A program made the translations under genes and the position numbers. The notes below the pieces were generated by a model that ran no database searches, was not told where the DNA came from, and saw only the letters and a list, made by a program, of their open reading frames with translations. Below are positions 18,971 to 28,018 of a stretch of 64,000 bases of DNA, in pieces (position 1 is the first letter of the stretch; the number at the start of each line of letters is the position of its first letter). This DNA comes from Enterovibrio baiacu (GTDB lineage Bacteria > Pseudomonadota > Gammaproteobacteria > Enterobacterales > Vibrionaceae): the NCBI RefSeq assembly GCF_004120195.1, contig NZ_SCHN01000008.1, forward strand, positions 516,481 through 580,480. Reading direction: 5' to 3'.

Positions 18971-19660
18971 CTACCGATGCGAGAAAATGTCATCCAACAT
19001 CAGCTTTTGAGTCCCACGTAATTTTCGTTGGCTTTCGTGCTCATTGTGAAATTGCTGTTCTGCAAGTCTCACCAAAATATCGAAGAAGTAAGGCGCGCTA
19101 CCTCTCTGATTATTCATGGTTTTAAGCATAGCATCGCTAAAAATCTCTGGGTCGCTGTCAATCAGGTTTGATGCAATTTTGCCAAGCTGCTGGCAACAAT
19201 AAACAGTACGCTCCCTGTCTATTTCATGCGCATCATTGATGCAGGTCGCCCATTCATCACTGCGCAACGTTTCCCATATGATGTTGGAGGCGTTCAATCT
19301 TGCTTCAAAAGGGGTATTCGCGAGCGCCTTTAAAAAATAACGGTGTTTAGATTTGCGTACCCACTGTCTAACGCGTTCGGAAGAAATGATGATCTTGGTG
19401 AGAAGGGGTAACGAACACAAATACAGAAAGAAGGTAATGGCGAGTGTGGCGATGAAAAAGATATCGTCCGTCAAATCAAAGAGGTAACACGAAAAGGTGG
19501 TGACGGAGGCAAAAAATATAAAAGTGAATGAAATACCAACGCGGGCATACCATTTCACTGAATTGAGGAAATTCGGTGTTTTCCGGCTTAGTGTTTCACG
19601 GGAAATACCAGCGTATGTGATCTTTGGGTATTCCGGGATAGCAAAATGCGCTTGCTGCAT
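18971..19660 (-). CDS. Two-span membrane protein of unknown function
   Basis: 229 residues. Two hydrophobic segments at about 42-62 (ISFTFIFFASVTTFSCYLF) and 66-91 (IFFIATLAITFFLYLCSLPLL) form a hairpin in the membrane. The rest, about 130 residues, is a charged, cysteine-containing helical domain that should face the cytoplasm. It lies 27 bases upstream of the SDR on the same strand and may be co-transcribed with it. I do not recognise the family. Confidence 0.6.
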   Translation of the reverse strand: MQQAHFAIPEYPKITYAGISRETLSRKTPNFLNSVKWYARVGISFTFIFFASVTTFSCYLFDLTDDIFFIATLAITFFLYLCSLPLLTKIIISSERVRQWVRKSKHRYFLKALANTPFEARLNASNIIWETLRSDEWATCINDAHEIDRERTVYCCQQLGKIASNLIDSDPEIFSDAMLKTMNNQRGSAPYFFDILVRLAEQQFHNEHESQRKLRGTQKLMLDDIFSHR

Positions 19661-19813
19661 GCCTTAAACCAATCGAAAAAGAAGTAACCACTACGATACG
19701 CACTTCACGGATAATTTCGCTGTCATGGTTCAAAAAGTAGACAAATAACGTCATGATATTCATGCTAAATACCGAATGCTATAGGGTATGTGGCGCAACG
19801 TGCATGCGCTGAC

Positions 19814-20464
19814 TTAATGGCTTTCCTCTTGGTCAATCCAACCCTGATCAATGGCATATTTAACTAACCCTGCGGTGGATGTTACGCCCAACTTCTTTTT
19901 CACCCGCAGTCGGTGAGTTTCGACAGTACGAACGCTGATATCCAGCTCCCTTGCGATGGTTTTGTTGCATGCGCCATTGGCGATAAGAATGAGCACATCT
20001 TTTTCCCTCGGCGTGGGCTGGGAATCATCGTGTTCTTTGTTCTCAAGTTCATTCATGCCTTCGAGCAAAGTCTCTGATACGCCAGCACTAAAATAAGATC
20101 CTCCTCCTGCGATGATATCGAGCGCCTGCACCAACTCCTGTGAGGAAACATCTTTCAAAACATACCCCTTTGCGCCGCCACGCATGGCCGCCATGATGTA
20201 CTCTTTGTTGCTGTGCATGCTCAATATCACCACTTTCACATCCGGGGCGGATTCGCGCAGTGTGTTCAATACTTCCAATCCTGTTTTCTTTGGCATGGAA
20301 ATATCTGTGAGTAAAATGTCAGGCCGTAATGCCAAGGTTTTTTCAATCGCACACTCGCCATCACTGGCCGTTCCAACAATTGAAAATTGCGGTTGGCGAG
20401 ACAAACGGTCTTTTAACCCGTCTTGCAACAGAACGTGGTCGTCCGCAAGCAACAATGTGGTCAT
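19814..20464 (-). CDS. LuxR/NarL-type response regulator
   Basis: A 216-residue protein with a receiver domain at residues 3-120, phospho-acceptor Asp54 in LLTDISMP, acidic residues D8/D9 and a Lys near 104. A C-terminal LuxR helix-turn-helix follows at about 148-210 (TPREKDVLILIANGACNKTIARELDIS...). It is the DNA-binding output of the kinase encoded 53 bases upstream. The start at 20464 is set by AAAGGAGA. Beside a TRAP transporter it most likely controls uptake of that transporter's ligand. Confidence 0.93.
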   Translation of the reverse strand: MTTLLLADDHVLLQDGLKDRLSRQPQFSIVGTASDGECAIEKTLALRPDILLTDISMPKKTGLEVLNTLRESAPDVKVVILSMHSNKEYIMAAMRGGAKGYVLKDVSSQELVQALDIIAGGGSYFSAGVSETLLEGMNELENKEHDDSQPTPREKDVLILIANGACNKTIARELDISVRTVETHRLRVKKKLGVTSTAGLVKYAIDQGWIDQEESH

Positions 20465-20517
20465 GGTGTTTCTCCTTTCGAATGTCATTACCCACCAAAA
20501 TCGAAGGCTTTTTGCGC

Positions 20518-21894
20518 CTATTTGGCGGGCAAAATTGCGCGTACTTCCGTGCCCTGCTTTAACAAACTATTGATGGCGAAGTGTCCATCGAGGTTTTCAA
20601 TCCGCTCGCGCATGTTCTTTAACCCCATGGATTGGACGGTAACGCGAAGCCTATGTTCATCGAAGCCGATGCCGTCATCTGCGATGGTAAGCACAATCTC
20701 GCCTTCTTCTTCCTGCAAAATGATGTCGACTGCCTTGGCCTGTGAGTGTTTTTCAGCGTTATGTAGCGCCTCTTGAGCGACGCGATAAAGGGTGATTTCT
20801 GCGGCCTTGGAAACGTGGGACATGTCTAAGTGGTGTTCGAAAATCACTGTCATGCCAGAGCGCATGGTGACTTCTTTGGCTAAATCCTCAAGGGCGGGAA
20901 GCAAGCCGAGATCGTCCAGAAGAGCAGGGCGTAAATCCTTCGATATGCGGCGAAGTTCTGTGACCGCTTCATTCAAACTGGCTTGCCCCAAACCAAGGTG
21001 CTCGCCAATTTCTTCAGGGTTCTTCGCTTCTTTTAAACTGTCTAGGCGGTATTTCACCGAAACCAAAATCTGATTGATGCCATCATGCAGTTCGCGGGCT
21101 ACCCGTGTGCGTTCTTCTTCTTGGGAGTCGATTAACTGGCGGTTGAGCGCCTGTAATTTGTTATCGGCAAGTTCGCGCGCATTGACGTGAATGGTGGCGG
21201 CTAAGCTCGCCATGATGCCAATGGTGATCACGAGAGTAATGCCTAGGCCAATGAAGGTTTTACTGATGATTTCGTCGATTTTATGGTGAAGTGACATGAC
21301 TTGCGTATCGATGTCATCAATATACACCCCCGTACCGACCATCCATCCCCATTTTTCTAACCCGATGGCATAACTTAACTTCTTTACGGGCTCTTTGCGC
21401 GAGGGCTTGTGCCAGTAGTATTCAACAAAACCGCCGCCTTGCTGCGCAGATGTAATCAGTGCTTGGAGAAGCTTAAAACCATTTGTGTCTTCTACATCCC
21501 AAATGTTCTGACCCACCATGTCTGGCTGATACGGTAGAACAAGGCTGGTGCCGTCATAGGTGTAGGCGAAGAAGTATCCGTCCTCGCCGTAAGTGAGCTT
21601 GTTGAGTACGTCGATCACCGCTTGCTTGGCATTTTCATCATGTGGGGAAGCGGCGTTGTAGATGGGAGATACAGAGGCGCGGGCGAGTTCGACGTATTTC
21701 AGCAGTTCTTGTTTTTTGGAGGCGAGGGTCTCGGTACGAATGAGGTCAGCTTGGTTAGTGGAAAGGGATTCAGATTGTACGGCAACCAAACCGATGATCA
21801 ACGCGAACATCAGCAATAAGGGCACCATGGCGAGCACCAGTATTTTGGCGCGTAGCCGTGTGTTTATGCCTACTAGGTTGCTCAGTATATTCAT
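20518..21894 (-). CDS. Membrane sensor histidine kinase with a periplasmic Cache domain
   Basis: A 458-residue protein with a first membrane span at about 17-39. A periplasmic single-Cache (Cache_2) domain follows at about 45-205, with the DGYFFAYTYDG and WGWMVGTGVYIDDI stretches, and a second span at about 212-235. The NarL-type dimerisation domain carries His270 in ARELHDGINQ, and the ATPase lies at about 360-455 (N box LHNAEKHS, G1 IADDGIGFD). Cache domains sense small carboxylates and similar ligands. Divergent transcription from the TRAP genes suggests it controls them. The ATG at 21894 is preferred over an extension to 21990, because GAGAAAC precedes it and the hydrophobic span then lies near the N-terminus. 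Confidence 0.92.
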   Translation of the reverse strand: MNILSNLVGINTRLRAKILVLAMVPLLLMFALIIGLVAVQSESLSTNQADLIRTETLASKKQELLKYVELARASVSPIYNAASPHDENAKQAVIDVLNKLTYGEDGYFFAYTYDGTSLVLPYQPDMVGQNIWDVEDTNGFKLLQALITSAQQGGGFVEYYWHKPSRKEPVKKLSYAIGLEKWGWMVGTGVYIDDIDTQVMSLHHKIDEIISKTFIGLGITLVITIGIMASLAATIHVNARELADNKLQALNRQLIDSQEEERTRVARELHDGINQILVSVKYRLDSLKEAKNPEEIGEHLGLGQASLNEAVTELRRISKDLRPALLDDLGLLPALEDLAKEVTMRSGMTVIFEHHLDMSHVSKAAEITLYRVAQEALHNAEKHSQAKAVDIILQEEEGEIVLTIADDGIGFDEHRLRVTVQSMGLKNMRERIENLDGHFAINSLLKQGTEVRAILPAK

Positions 21895-22054
21895 ACGTTT
21901 CTCGCGTGTAGCCTTTCTTTTTTCCGCATTGTTGTTACGTGTTTCGTCACATTTCTCGCCCATTCCCGCACAGTGCTGTGGTCGCGTCAAGACGAACGGT
22001 TTCGCCCATTCCCTGCGCAGGACTGCAGCAATTCAATAAGATACCCATGGCATC

Positions 22055-22085
22055 TACGTAGTTTTACGGAAGCGAAGTACGTAAA
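22055..22085. promoter_or_regulatory. Candidate response-regulator site in the divergent promoter region
   Basis: Two TACGTA copies (22055 and 22078) are 23 bases apart. TTTACG (22063-22068) and CGTAAA (22080-22085) form an inverted repeat with an 11-base gap. They lie in the 356-base gap between the kinase gene and the TRAP gene, where the cognate regulator would be expected to bind. The rest of that gap (21895-22250) shows nothing else I can support. Confidence 0.4.
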
Positions 22086-22250
22086 TCGTGCGAGGGCACG
22101 TCCGTTATCTACCTGATTTTCTAATCTGAAGTGCATGTATAGGCTGATGGTAACAAATTTTTAACAGGTTCAGTGTGCTCTAAACCTCAACCCCTACGTC
22201 GGTAACACCATACATTCAAAACAGTGATACCGCGCACCAAGGAGTGGACA

Positions 22251-23303
22251 ATGAAACGGCCAATTTCTACAACGCTAAAAGTACTTACCGTCGCTACTGC
22301 ATGTTTTTCTGGCGCAGCCCTCGCAGACAAAGTGTTACTTAAAACCCCCATTGCGTTTGGTACTCACCTTCCTGCTTTAGGTACCCCGATTAAGTGGGTA
22401 TCAGAGCGCATTACACCGGTATCCGGTAACACCATAAAAATGAAAGTCTATGAACCCGGCAAACTGGTGGCGCCGCTTGAAATTTTGGATGCTGTCTCGA
22501 GCGGTAAAGTGAACTCGGGCTATGCGACGGCGGGGTATTGGCAAGGCAAAATGCCAGCTGCTGCACTTTTCTCCGCAGTGCCGTTTGGCCCTGAAGCGCC
22601 GGAATACATGGCGTGGCTTTTCTACGGTAACGGCTTAGATCTTTACCAGGGAATGTATGACCAAGCAGGCTATAACGTAAAAGTACTGCCGTGCGCCATC
22701 ATCTCGCCCGAAACGTCAGGTTGGTTTAAAAAGCCAATCGAAAAACCAGAAGATCTGAAAGGGATCACCATGCGTTTCTTCGGGCTCGGTGGTCAGGTGA
22801 TGGAAAAGCTGGGGGTGGGTACCGTTCAACTTCCGGGCGGCGAAATCTTTGGCGCGCTTGAGAAAGGGGCGATTGATGCCACTGAGTTTTCACAACCTGC
22901 GATTGACCAGCGCCTTGGCTTTCACAAAATCGTGAAATACAACTACTTCCCAGGTTGGCACCAGCAGGCCACTGTGTTTGAACTTTTGATCAACAAAGAC
23001 ACGTGGAACAAGATGGATGACAATCAGCAAGCTGCCGTCGAAACGCTATGTCTCGCATCGATGACGAACTCGATAGCCGAAGGTGAAGCGATGCAGTTTG
23101 AAGCCATGCAGAAAGCACAAGAGCAGGGCGTCGAACTTCGTTACTGGAACGACGAGATGCTGACCCTGTTTGAAACCACGTGGCTTGATGTGGTGGACGA
23201 ACAAAAACAAGACCCTTACTTCAAGAAAGTGTGGGATGACATGTCAACGTTCCGCACTAATTACCAAGTCTGGGAATCAAAAGGTTTCCTACCTCGACAA
23301 TAA
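22251..23303 (+). CDS. TRAP transporter substrate-binding protein (DctP family)
   Basis: A 350-residue periplasmic protein. The signal peptide is residues 1-25 (KVLTVATACFSGAALA). The mature part has the DctP layout and the stretches KPEDLKGITMRFFG and GALEKGAIDATEFSQP, which hold the Arg that binds carboxylate ligands and the hinge. WHQQATVFELLINKDTW suggests the subgroup used for mono-carboxylates/2-oxoacids rather than C4-dicarboxylates, but the ligand is unproven. AAGGAG precedes the ATG. It is separated from the permease genes by a terminator, which favours a higher level of the binding protein. Confidence 0.93.
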   Translation: MKRPISTTLKVLTVATACFSGAALADKVLLKTPIAFGTHLPALGTPIKWVSERITPVSGNTIKMKVYEPGKLVAPLEILDAVSSGKVNSGYATAGYWQGKMPAAALFSAVPFGPEAPEYMAWLFYGNGLDLYQGMYDQAGYNVKVLPCAIISPETSGWFKKPIEKPEDLKGITMRFFGLGGQVMEKLGVGTVQLPGGEIFGALEKGAIDATEFSQPAIDQRLGFHKIVKYNYFPGWHQQATVFELLINKDTWNKMDDNQQAAVETLCLASMTNSIAEGEAMQFEAMQKAQEQGVELRYWNDEMLTLFETTWLDVVDEQKQDPYFKKVWDDMSTFRTNYQVWESKGFLPRQ

Positions 23304-23315
23304 TCTCTCGTGTTT

Positions 23316-23341
23316 GGGCAGCATCTGCTGCCCCTTTTTTT
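23316..23341 (+). terminator. Internal terminator between the binding-protein and permease genes
   Basis: GGGCAGCA pairs with TGCTGCCC around TC, followed by C and seven T. It begins 13 bases after the binding-protein stop. Partial termination here would explain unequal expression inside one operon. Confidence 0.85.
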
Positions 23342-23375
23342 ACCACCTAGATTTTTATGGAACAGGGAACGAATT

Positions 23376-23942
23376 ATGGCCCAGCCTTCCTATTCGCCTT
23401 CTGCCTCGCCCCTTGCTGACAGTATTGAACATGTCGTGCGATCCCTCGGGCGCTTTTTTGCGTGGAGTTATCTCATTTTGATTGTGGTGATCATCACGCA
23501 GGTTGTTTTGCGCAAGGTGTTCAGCAATGGACAGATCGCGTTAGAAGAAATGCAATGGCATTTGTACGCGGTAGGCGTGCTCTTTGGTTTGTCATACGCG
23601 GAAATCACGGGCACGCATGTACGTGTCGATATTTTCTATCACCGATTTTCTGAGCGCGCAAAAGCATGGGTAGAAATCATCACAGTCGCTTTCTTTGTTT
23701 GGCCATTTATGTACGTCATTTTTATCCATTCGCTCGATTTTGTGTATGAAGCATGGCGTGTGGATGAGCGTTCTAACGCGCCGTCGGGTTTGCCTTGGCG
23801 TTGGGTGATCAAGTCTGCCATCCCATTTAGTGCGGCATTGTTAGCATTTGCGAGTTTAGCGCGGGTATTGAGATCCATCGCATTGTTGCGGGGTAAGGGT
23901 TCGTCAGCGTCAGATCACGGAGGTTCGCATGGAAGCGAATGA
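23376..23942 (+). CDS. TRAP transporter small permease (DctQ family)
   Basis: A 188-residue inner-membrane protein with four hydrophobic segments, at about 28-48, 61-80, 104-124 and 145-165. The first holds the typical LRKVFSNG transition, and EEMQWHLYAVGVLFGLSYA is the family signature. It pairs with the large permease, whose gene overlaps its end by 14 bases. The ATG at 23376 follows AGGGAAC. An in-frame GTG at 23310 would run through the terminator hairpin and is rejected. Confidence 0.92.
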   Translation: MAQPSYSPSASPLADSIEHVVRSLGRFFAWSYLILIVVIITQVVLRKVFSNGQIALEEMQWHLYAVGVLFGLSYAEITGTHVRVDIFYHRFSERAKAWVEIITVAFFVWPFMYVIFIHSLDFVYEAWRVDERSNAPSGLPWRWVIKSAIPFSAALLAFASLARVLRSIALLRGKGSSASDHGGSHGSE

Positions 23943-25314
23943 AATCCTCATTCTTGCCATGTTTGGCAGTTTTATTCTTCTCCTGTTTGTGGGTATTCCC
24001 GTTGCGTGGGTACTGGGTGGCGTGGGTGTGGCGTTTGCCATCATTGGTTATTACAGCGATATCTATTTAGACACATGGACAGGGCTGGATTTCACCACGC
24101 TTGGCCTTGTGGTTAACCGCCTTTACAAGATCATGGACAACTGGATATTGGTGGCACTTCCCATGTTTATCTTCATGGGGAACATGTTAGATAAATCCGG
24201 CGTAGCGGACCGCCTAATGCACTCCATGCAAGCGTTATTTGGGCGTGTGCATGGTGGCTTGGCGATCACTGTCATGGCCATTGGGATCATTTTGGCAGCG
24301 TCGACAGGCATCATCGGGGCATCCGTCGTGTTGCTCGCGACCATGTCGTTGCCCGCCATGATGAAGCAGGGTTATCACCTTCCACTGGCACTCGGTACCA
24401 TCGCATCTGCGGGCACGCTGGGTATCTTGTTACCTCCTTCGATCATGCTTGTCATTATGGCGGATCAGCTGGCGTTATCAGTGGGTGATCTGTTTATGGG
24501 GGCGATGGTGCCGGGTTTGATGCTGGGCGCTATTTATATTCTCTACTTGCTGATAGTTGGGTTGGTTAAGCCAACATCTATTCCGTTACCGGACGATGCG
24601 AAGGCGGTGGACTGGGGCATAATCAAAGACGTTGCTAAAGCCATTGTGCCGACGTTTGCGCTTATCCTTGCAGTGCTAGGGTCTATTTTTGCGGGAATTG
24701 CTACGCCGACTGAAGCGTCAGGCGTAGGGGCCTTTGGCGCTATCTTACTGGCGGTCTACTACAAACGTTTTTCGTTATCAGTACTGCGAGAAGTGCTCAT
24801 TGATAGCTATAAAACCACGGCCTACATTTTTGCTATTTTCATTGGTGCAACCTGCTTTGCGTTGGTGCTACGTGAGTTGGGTGGCGATGAGTTCATCGAG
24901 CAAGCCTTCGAAGCGCTGCCTTTTGGCCCGTATGGGGTGGTGGCGTTTATTTTGTTGGTGATTTTCCTGCTCGGCTTTTTCCTTGATTGGATTGAAATTA
25001 CCCTGATTGTATTGCCGCTACTTGCGCCCGTCGTACTGGGGTTAGACTTGGACATTGGCACTTATCCTGGGTTGGATAACGCGGAGCTTGTGTGGTTTGT
25101 CATGCTGGTGGCGATGGCACTGCAGACGAGCTTCTTAACCCCGCCTGTGGGGTTTGCCTTGTTCTACCTGAAAGGGGTGTGTCCACCCGAGGTTAGATTG
25201 GTCGATATCTACAAAGGTGTGCTGCCATTCATTATTCTTCAATTGATTGCGCTGGTGGTTTTGGTCTTCTGGCCGAACTTAATCTTGTGGTTACCGTCGG
25301 TGGCCTATGGCTAA
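23929..25314 (+). CDS. TRAP transporter large permease (DctM family)
   Basis: A 461-residue inner-membrane protein with about eleven to twelve hydrophobic segments. It is the ion-coupled translocation subunit. Family stretches include MFIFMGNMLDKSG, ASTGIIGASVVLLATMSLPAM and GTIASAGTLGILLPPSIMLV. It overlaps the small permease gene by 14 bases, with GGAGG inside that gene's end, so translation is probably coupled. A terminator follows. Confidence 0.95.
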   Translation: MEANEILILAMFGSFILLLFVGIPVAWVLGGVGVAFAIIGYYSDIYLDTWTGLDFTTLGLVVNRLYKIMDNWILVALPMFIFMGNMLDKSGVADRLMHSMQALFGRVHGGLAITVMAIGIILAASTGIIGASVVLLATMSLPAMMKQGYHLPLALGTIASAGTLGILLPPSIMLVIMADQLALSVGDLFMGAMVPGLMLGAIYILYLLIVGLVKPTSIPLPDDAKAVDWGIIKDVAKAIVPTFALILAVLGSIFAGIATPTEASGVGAFGAILLAVYYKRFSLSVLREVLIDSYKTTAYIFAIFIGATCFALVLRELGGDEFIEQAFEALPFGPYGVVAFILLVIFLLGFFLDWIEITLIVLPLLAPVVLGLDLDIGTYPGLDNAELVWFVMLVAMALQTSFLTPPVGFALFYLKGVCPPEVRLVDIYKGVLPFIILQLIALVVLVFWPNLILWLPSVAYG

Positions 25315-25348
25315 CAAAGGCATGTTGAACGCCATTGTTTAGATAAAG

Positions 25349-25375
25349 AAAAAGCCGACAAGTGTCGGCTTTTTA
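25349..25375. terminator. Bidirectional terminator
   Basis: The AAAAAGCCGACA/TGTCGGCTTTTT stem with a two-base loop sits between the convergent TRAP operon and the Lon-like protease gene. Confidence 0.9.
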
Positions 25376-25427
25376 ACGTTTGCGAGCGTTGATTTAAGCG
25401 CTCACTGCGCCTGTATCTGGCGAACAA

Positions 25428-27794
25428 TCATTTGTCGTCACGCAGTGCGGCAATGCATTCATAGGCTTTGTGCAATACGGTGCCCGATTTGAATTTACCT
25501 TTTGCATCCAACTTGCCTGCAGGCATGCCTGTGAACAGTTCGAGTGCTTCACTGACGTGGCTGATGGCATAGATGTGGAATTGGCCTTTCTCAACGGCAT
25601 GAATAACGTCTTTGCGTAGCATCAAGTTGTGCACATTAGAGGCGGGGATGATAACGCCCTGTGTCGATTTAGGGCCTTTGATGGTACAAGCATCAAAGAA
25701 GCCTTCAATCTTCTCGTTCACGCCGCCAATTGGCTGTGTTTCACCGAATTGGTTCATCGATCCTGTGATCGCCAAATCTTGGCGAAGCGGAATACCAGAG
25801 ATCGCAGAAATCACGGTACAGAACTCGGCCATTGACGCACTGTCGCCGTCCACACCACCGTAAGATTGCTCGAAGGTGAGCGTGGTCGTGAGTGGGATCT
25901 TGGCTTTCTTACCCAGCAGTGATGACAGGTACGCGGTTAAGATCATCACACCTTTCGAGTGAATGTTGCCGCCCAGTTTTACGCTTCGCTCGATATCAAG
26001 TACGCCGCCGTCACCGAAAGAGGTGGTTGCCGTAATACGGTTTGGGGCACCGAACGCGTAATCTTGTGTAGCAAGTACCGAGAGGGCGTTGATTTGCCCG
26101 ACCGACGTGCCTTTTGTCTGTAGCAGTGTCGTGCCGTTGGTAAAGCCTTCCATCACATGATCGCGCAAGCGACTCACACGCATGTCACGGCTTGCGAGGG
26201 CTTTCTCAACGTGTGAAGCTCGAATGATATTGGCGTTACTCACACGGGCTTGATAGTTCGATTCACGCAGCAGATTCGCAATGTCTGCTGAGTGCAGTGA
26301 AAGTTTGTCTTGGTCACCGGATTGGCGAGAGCTGTGCTCAATGATTCGACCAATCGCACCTTGATCACAGTGCAGCAAGCTGTTGTCATGACAGATGCTT
26401 GAAATGAATTTTGCATATTTCATTTCGCTGTCGTCATTACGCGGCATGTCGTCTTCAAAGTCAGCAGTGACGCGGAACAGCTCACTGAACTCTGCATCAT
26501 AGTGTTGAAGCAGTTGATAGGTTTTGTAGTCACCAAACAGAACGATTTTTACATCAAGTGGAATCGGTTCAGGTTCGAGCGAGATCGTGCCGCTCAAGGT
26601 CACCTCTCTTTCCAATGAACTCAAGCTGACTTTGCGCGAACTCAGGGCGCGCTTTAGGCCATCCCACACATAAGGGCGCTCAAGGACTTTGACAGCGTCG
26701 ATCAGCAACACACCGCCATTCGCACGGTGAATGCTACCTGCACGGATCAGCGAGAAATCGGTGAATACTGTGCCTTTGTACGTGGCGTTTTCCACGTAGC
26801 CAAAGATGTTGTGGTAGGTTGGGCTGTCTTCAACAATAACAGGCGGCACATCTTCTTCTTGCGCGACGAGCACGTTCACTTGGTAGCGACGCGGTAACTT
26901 TTTATCGAGTGCGGCATACGCGAGTGCCGCTTGGTCTTCGCTTTCTTCGAGGAAGATATCGAGGTTCTCGAGAATATCAGCCTGCATGCCTTTCAGGTAT
27001 TTCTTCACCTGCGACAAATCTTGATACGTGTCGATCAGCGGCTTGATGAGACGAGCAACCACTTCAATCGCAATTTCTTCATCCAGTTTTTGTTGCTGTT
27101 CTGCGTATTGCTCTTCCCATTCGGTTAGCTTACGAACGAGGCCACGAAGCTGTATTTCTAGCTCGCGGATCACCTTGTCAAAATGGGCTTGCTCATCATC
27201 AGACAGCGCATCGAACGTTTCCTCTGTATGAGGTTCTTCGCCGTTCAGCGCGATGAATTGATAATCCCCCGCGGTGGTGATCGACAAACTGACACTCTGT
27301 GCTTTTGCATCGTTCGTGAGGGTTTGTAGCGCGCCTTCTTGTTGTTCCGTTAGCTGGCCTTTCAATACATCTGCGCGGGTAAAGTACATCTCGTTATCAA
27401 ACGCAAGGGGGAGGGCTTTACCTAACTTACCCATTAATTTTTCGATGTCTTTTTTCAGCGTGATGCCACGGCCAGCAGGCACCTGCAAAACAGTAGGGCA
27501 ACGAGAGTCTTGGAAGTTCGCGACGTAACACCAGTCAAAAATAGGGTGGCTGTATTCCCAGTGGCGTTTGAGGTATCGCATCATCATGGTGCGCTTACCC
27601 AACCCGTTCTGGCCGACAGCGTAAATGTTGTAGCCTTTTTCTTTTATCGACATCGCAAACTCGACGGCTTGACGTGCACGATCCTGACCCACAATTTCGT
27701 CGAGGGGCTCAAGATGCTTGGTAGATGAAACGTCGAGTTTGTTCAGTTGTGAAGTGCGATAGAGCCTGTCACTGGTTAAAGAAGTCTGTGTCAT
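25428..27794 (-). CDS. Lon-like ATP-dependent protease (LonH/YcbZ-type family)
   Basis: A 788-residue protein with an N-terminal AAA-type ATPase region and a C-terminal Lon protease domain. The P-loop-like stretch is GQNGLGKRT at about residues 60-68; the usual GKT/S is GKR in this protein. The catalytic dyad is Ser652 (DGDSAS) and Lys695 (GGVNEKIEG), 43 residues apart exactly as in E. coli Lon. A long charged helical insert lies at about 185-280. It lacks the Lon N-terminal substrate domain. It is longer than E. coli YcbZ (about 590 residues). AAAGGAGAG precedes the start. Role: probably cytoplasmic protein quality control; substrates are unknown. Confidence 0.9.
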   Translation of the reverse strand: MTQTSLTSDRLYRTSQLNKLDVSSTKHLEPLDEIVGQDRARQAVEFAMSIKEKGYNIYAVGQNGLGKRTMMMRYLKRHWEYSHPIFDWCYVANFQDSRCPTVLQVPAGRGITLKKDIEKLMGKLGKALPLAFDNEMYFTRADVLKGQLTEQQEGALQTLTNDAKAQSVSLSITTAGDYQFIALNGEEPHTEETFDALSDDEQAHFDKVIRELEIQLRGLVRKLTEWEEQYAEQQQKLDEEIAIEVVARLIKPLIDTYQDLSQVKKYLKGMQADILENLDIFLEESEDQAALAYAALDKKLPRRYQVNVLVAQEEDVPPVIVEDSPTYHNIFGYVENATYKGTVFTDFSLIRAGSIHRANGGVLLIDAVKVLERPYVWDGLKRALSSRKVSLSSLEREVTLSGTISLEPEPIPLDVKIVLFGDYKTYQLLQHYDAEFSELFRVTADFEDDMPRNDDSEMKYAKFISSICHDNSLLHCDQGAIGRIIEHSSRQSGDQDKLSLHSADIANLLRESNYQARVSNANIIRASHVEKALASRDMRVSRLRDHVMEGFTNGTTLLQTKGTSVGQINALSVLATQDYAFGAPNRITATTSFGDGGVLDIERSVKLGGNIHSKGVMILTAYLSSLLGKKAKIPLTTTLTFEQSYGGVDGDSASMAEFCTVISAISGIPLRQDLAITGSMNQFGETQPIGGVNEKIEGFFDACTIKGPKSTQGVIIPASNVHNLMLRKDVIHAVEKGQFHIYAISHVSEALELFTGMPAGKLDAKGKFKSGTVLHKAYECIAALRDDK

Positions 27795-27952
27795 GGCGCT
27801 CTCCTTTCGCTATGTTCAATATTTTCAGTGTAGCGCTCTTAACTTACTGATTTTGAGATAAACAGGTAAAGGATTGTTGGCAATGTGGGCTAGCGCACTT
27901 TATTCGGTATATTCTAGTGAACAACTGCACAAATATTGGCCAGTTGAAAGCA

Positions 27953-27976
27953 TAAAAAACGGCGCAAAGGCCGTTT
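27953..27976 (-). terminator. Terminator of the 3-hydroxybutyrate dehydrogenase gene
   Basis: On the minus strand AAACGGC pairs with GCCGTTT around CTTTGC, followed by a T run, about 40 bases after the stop. Confidence 0.8.
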
Positions 27977-28018
27977 CTAAGTAGGTATGTATCGAATCTC
28001 TTATACACGCGTTTCGTG

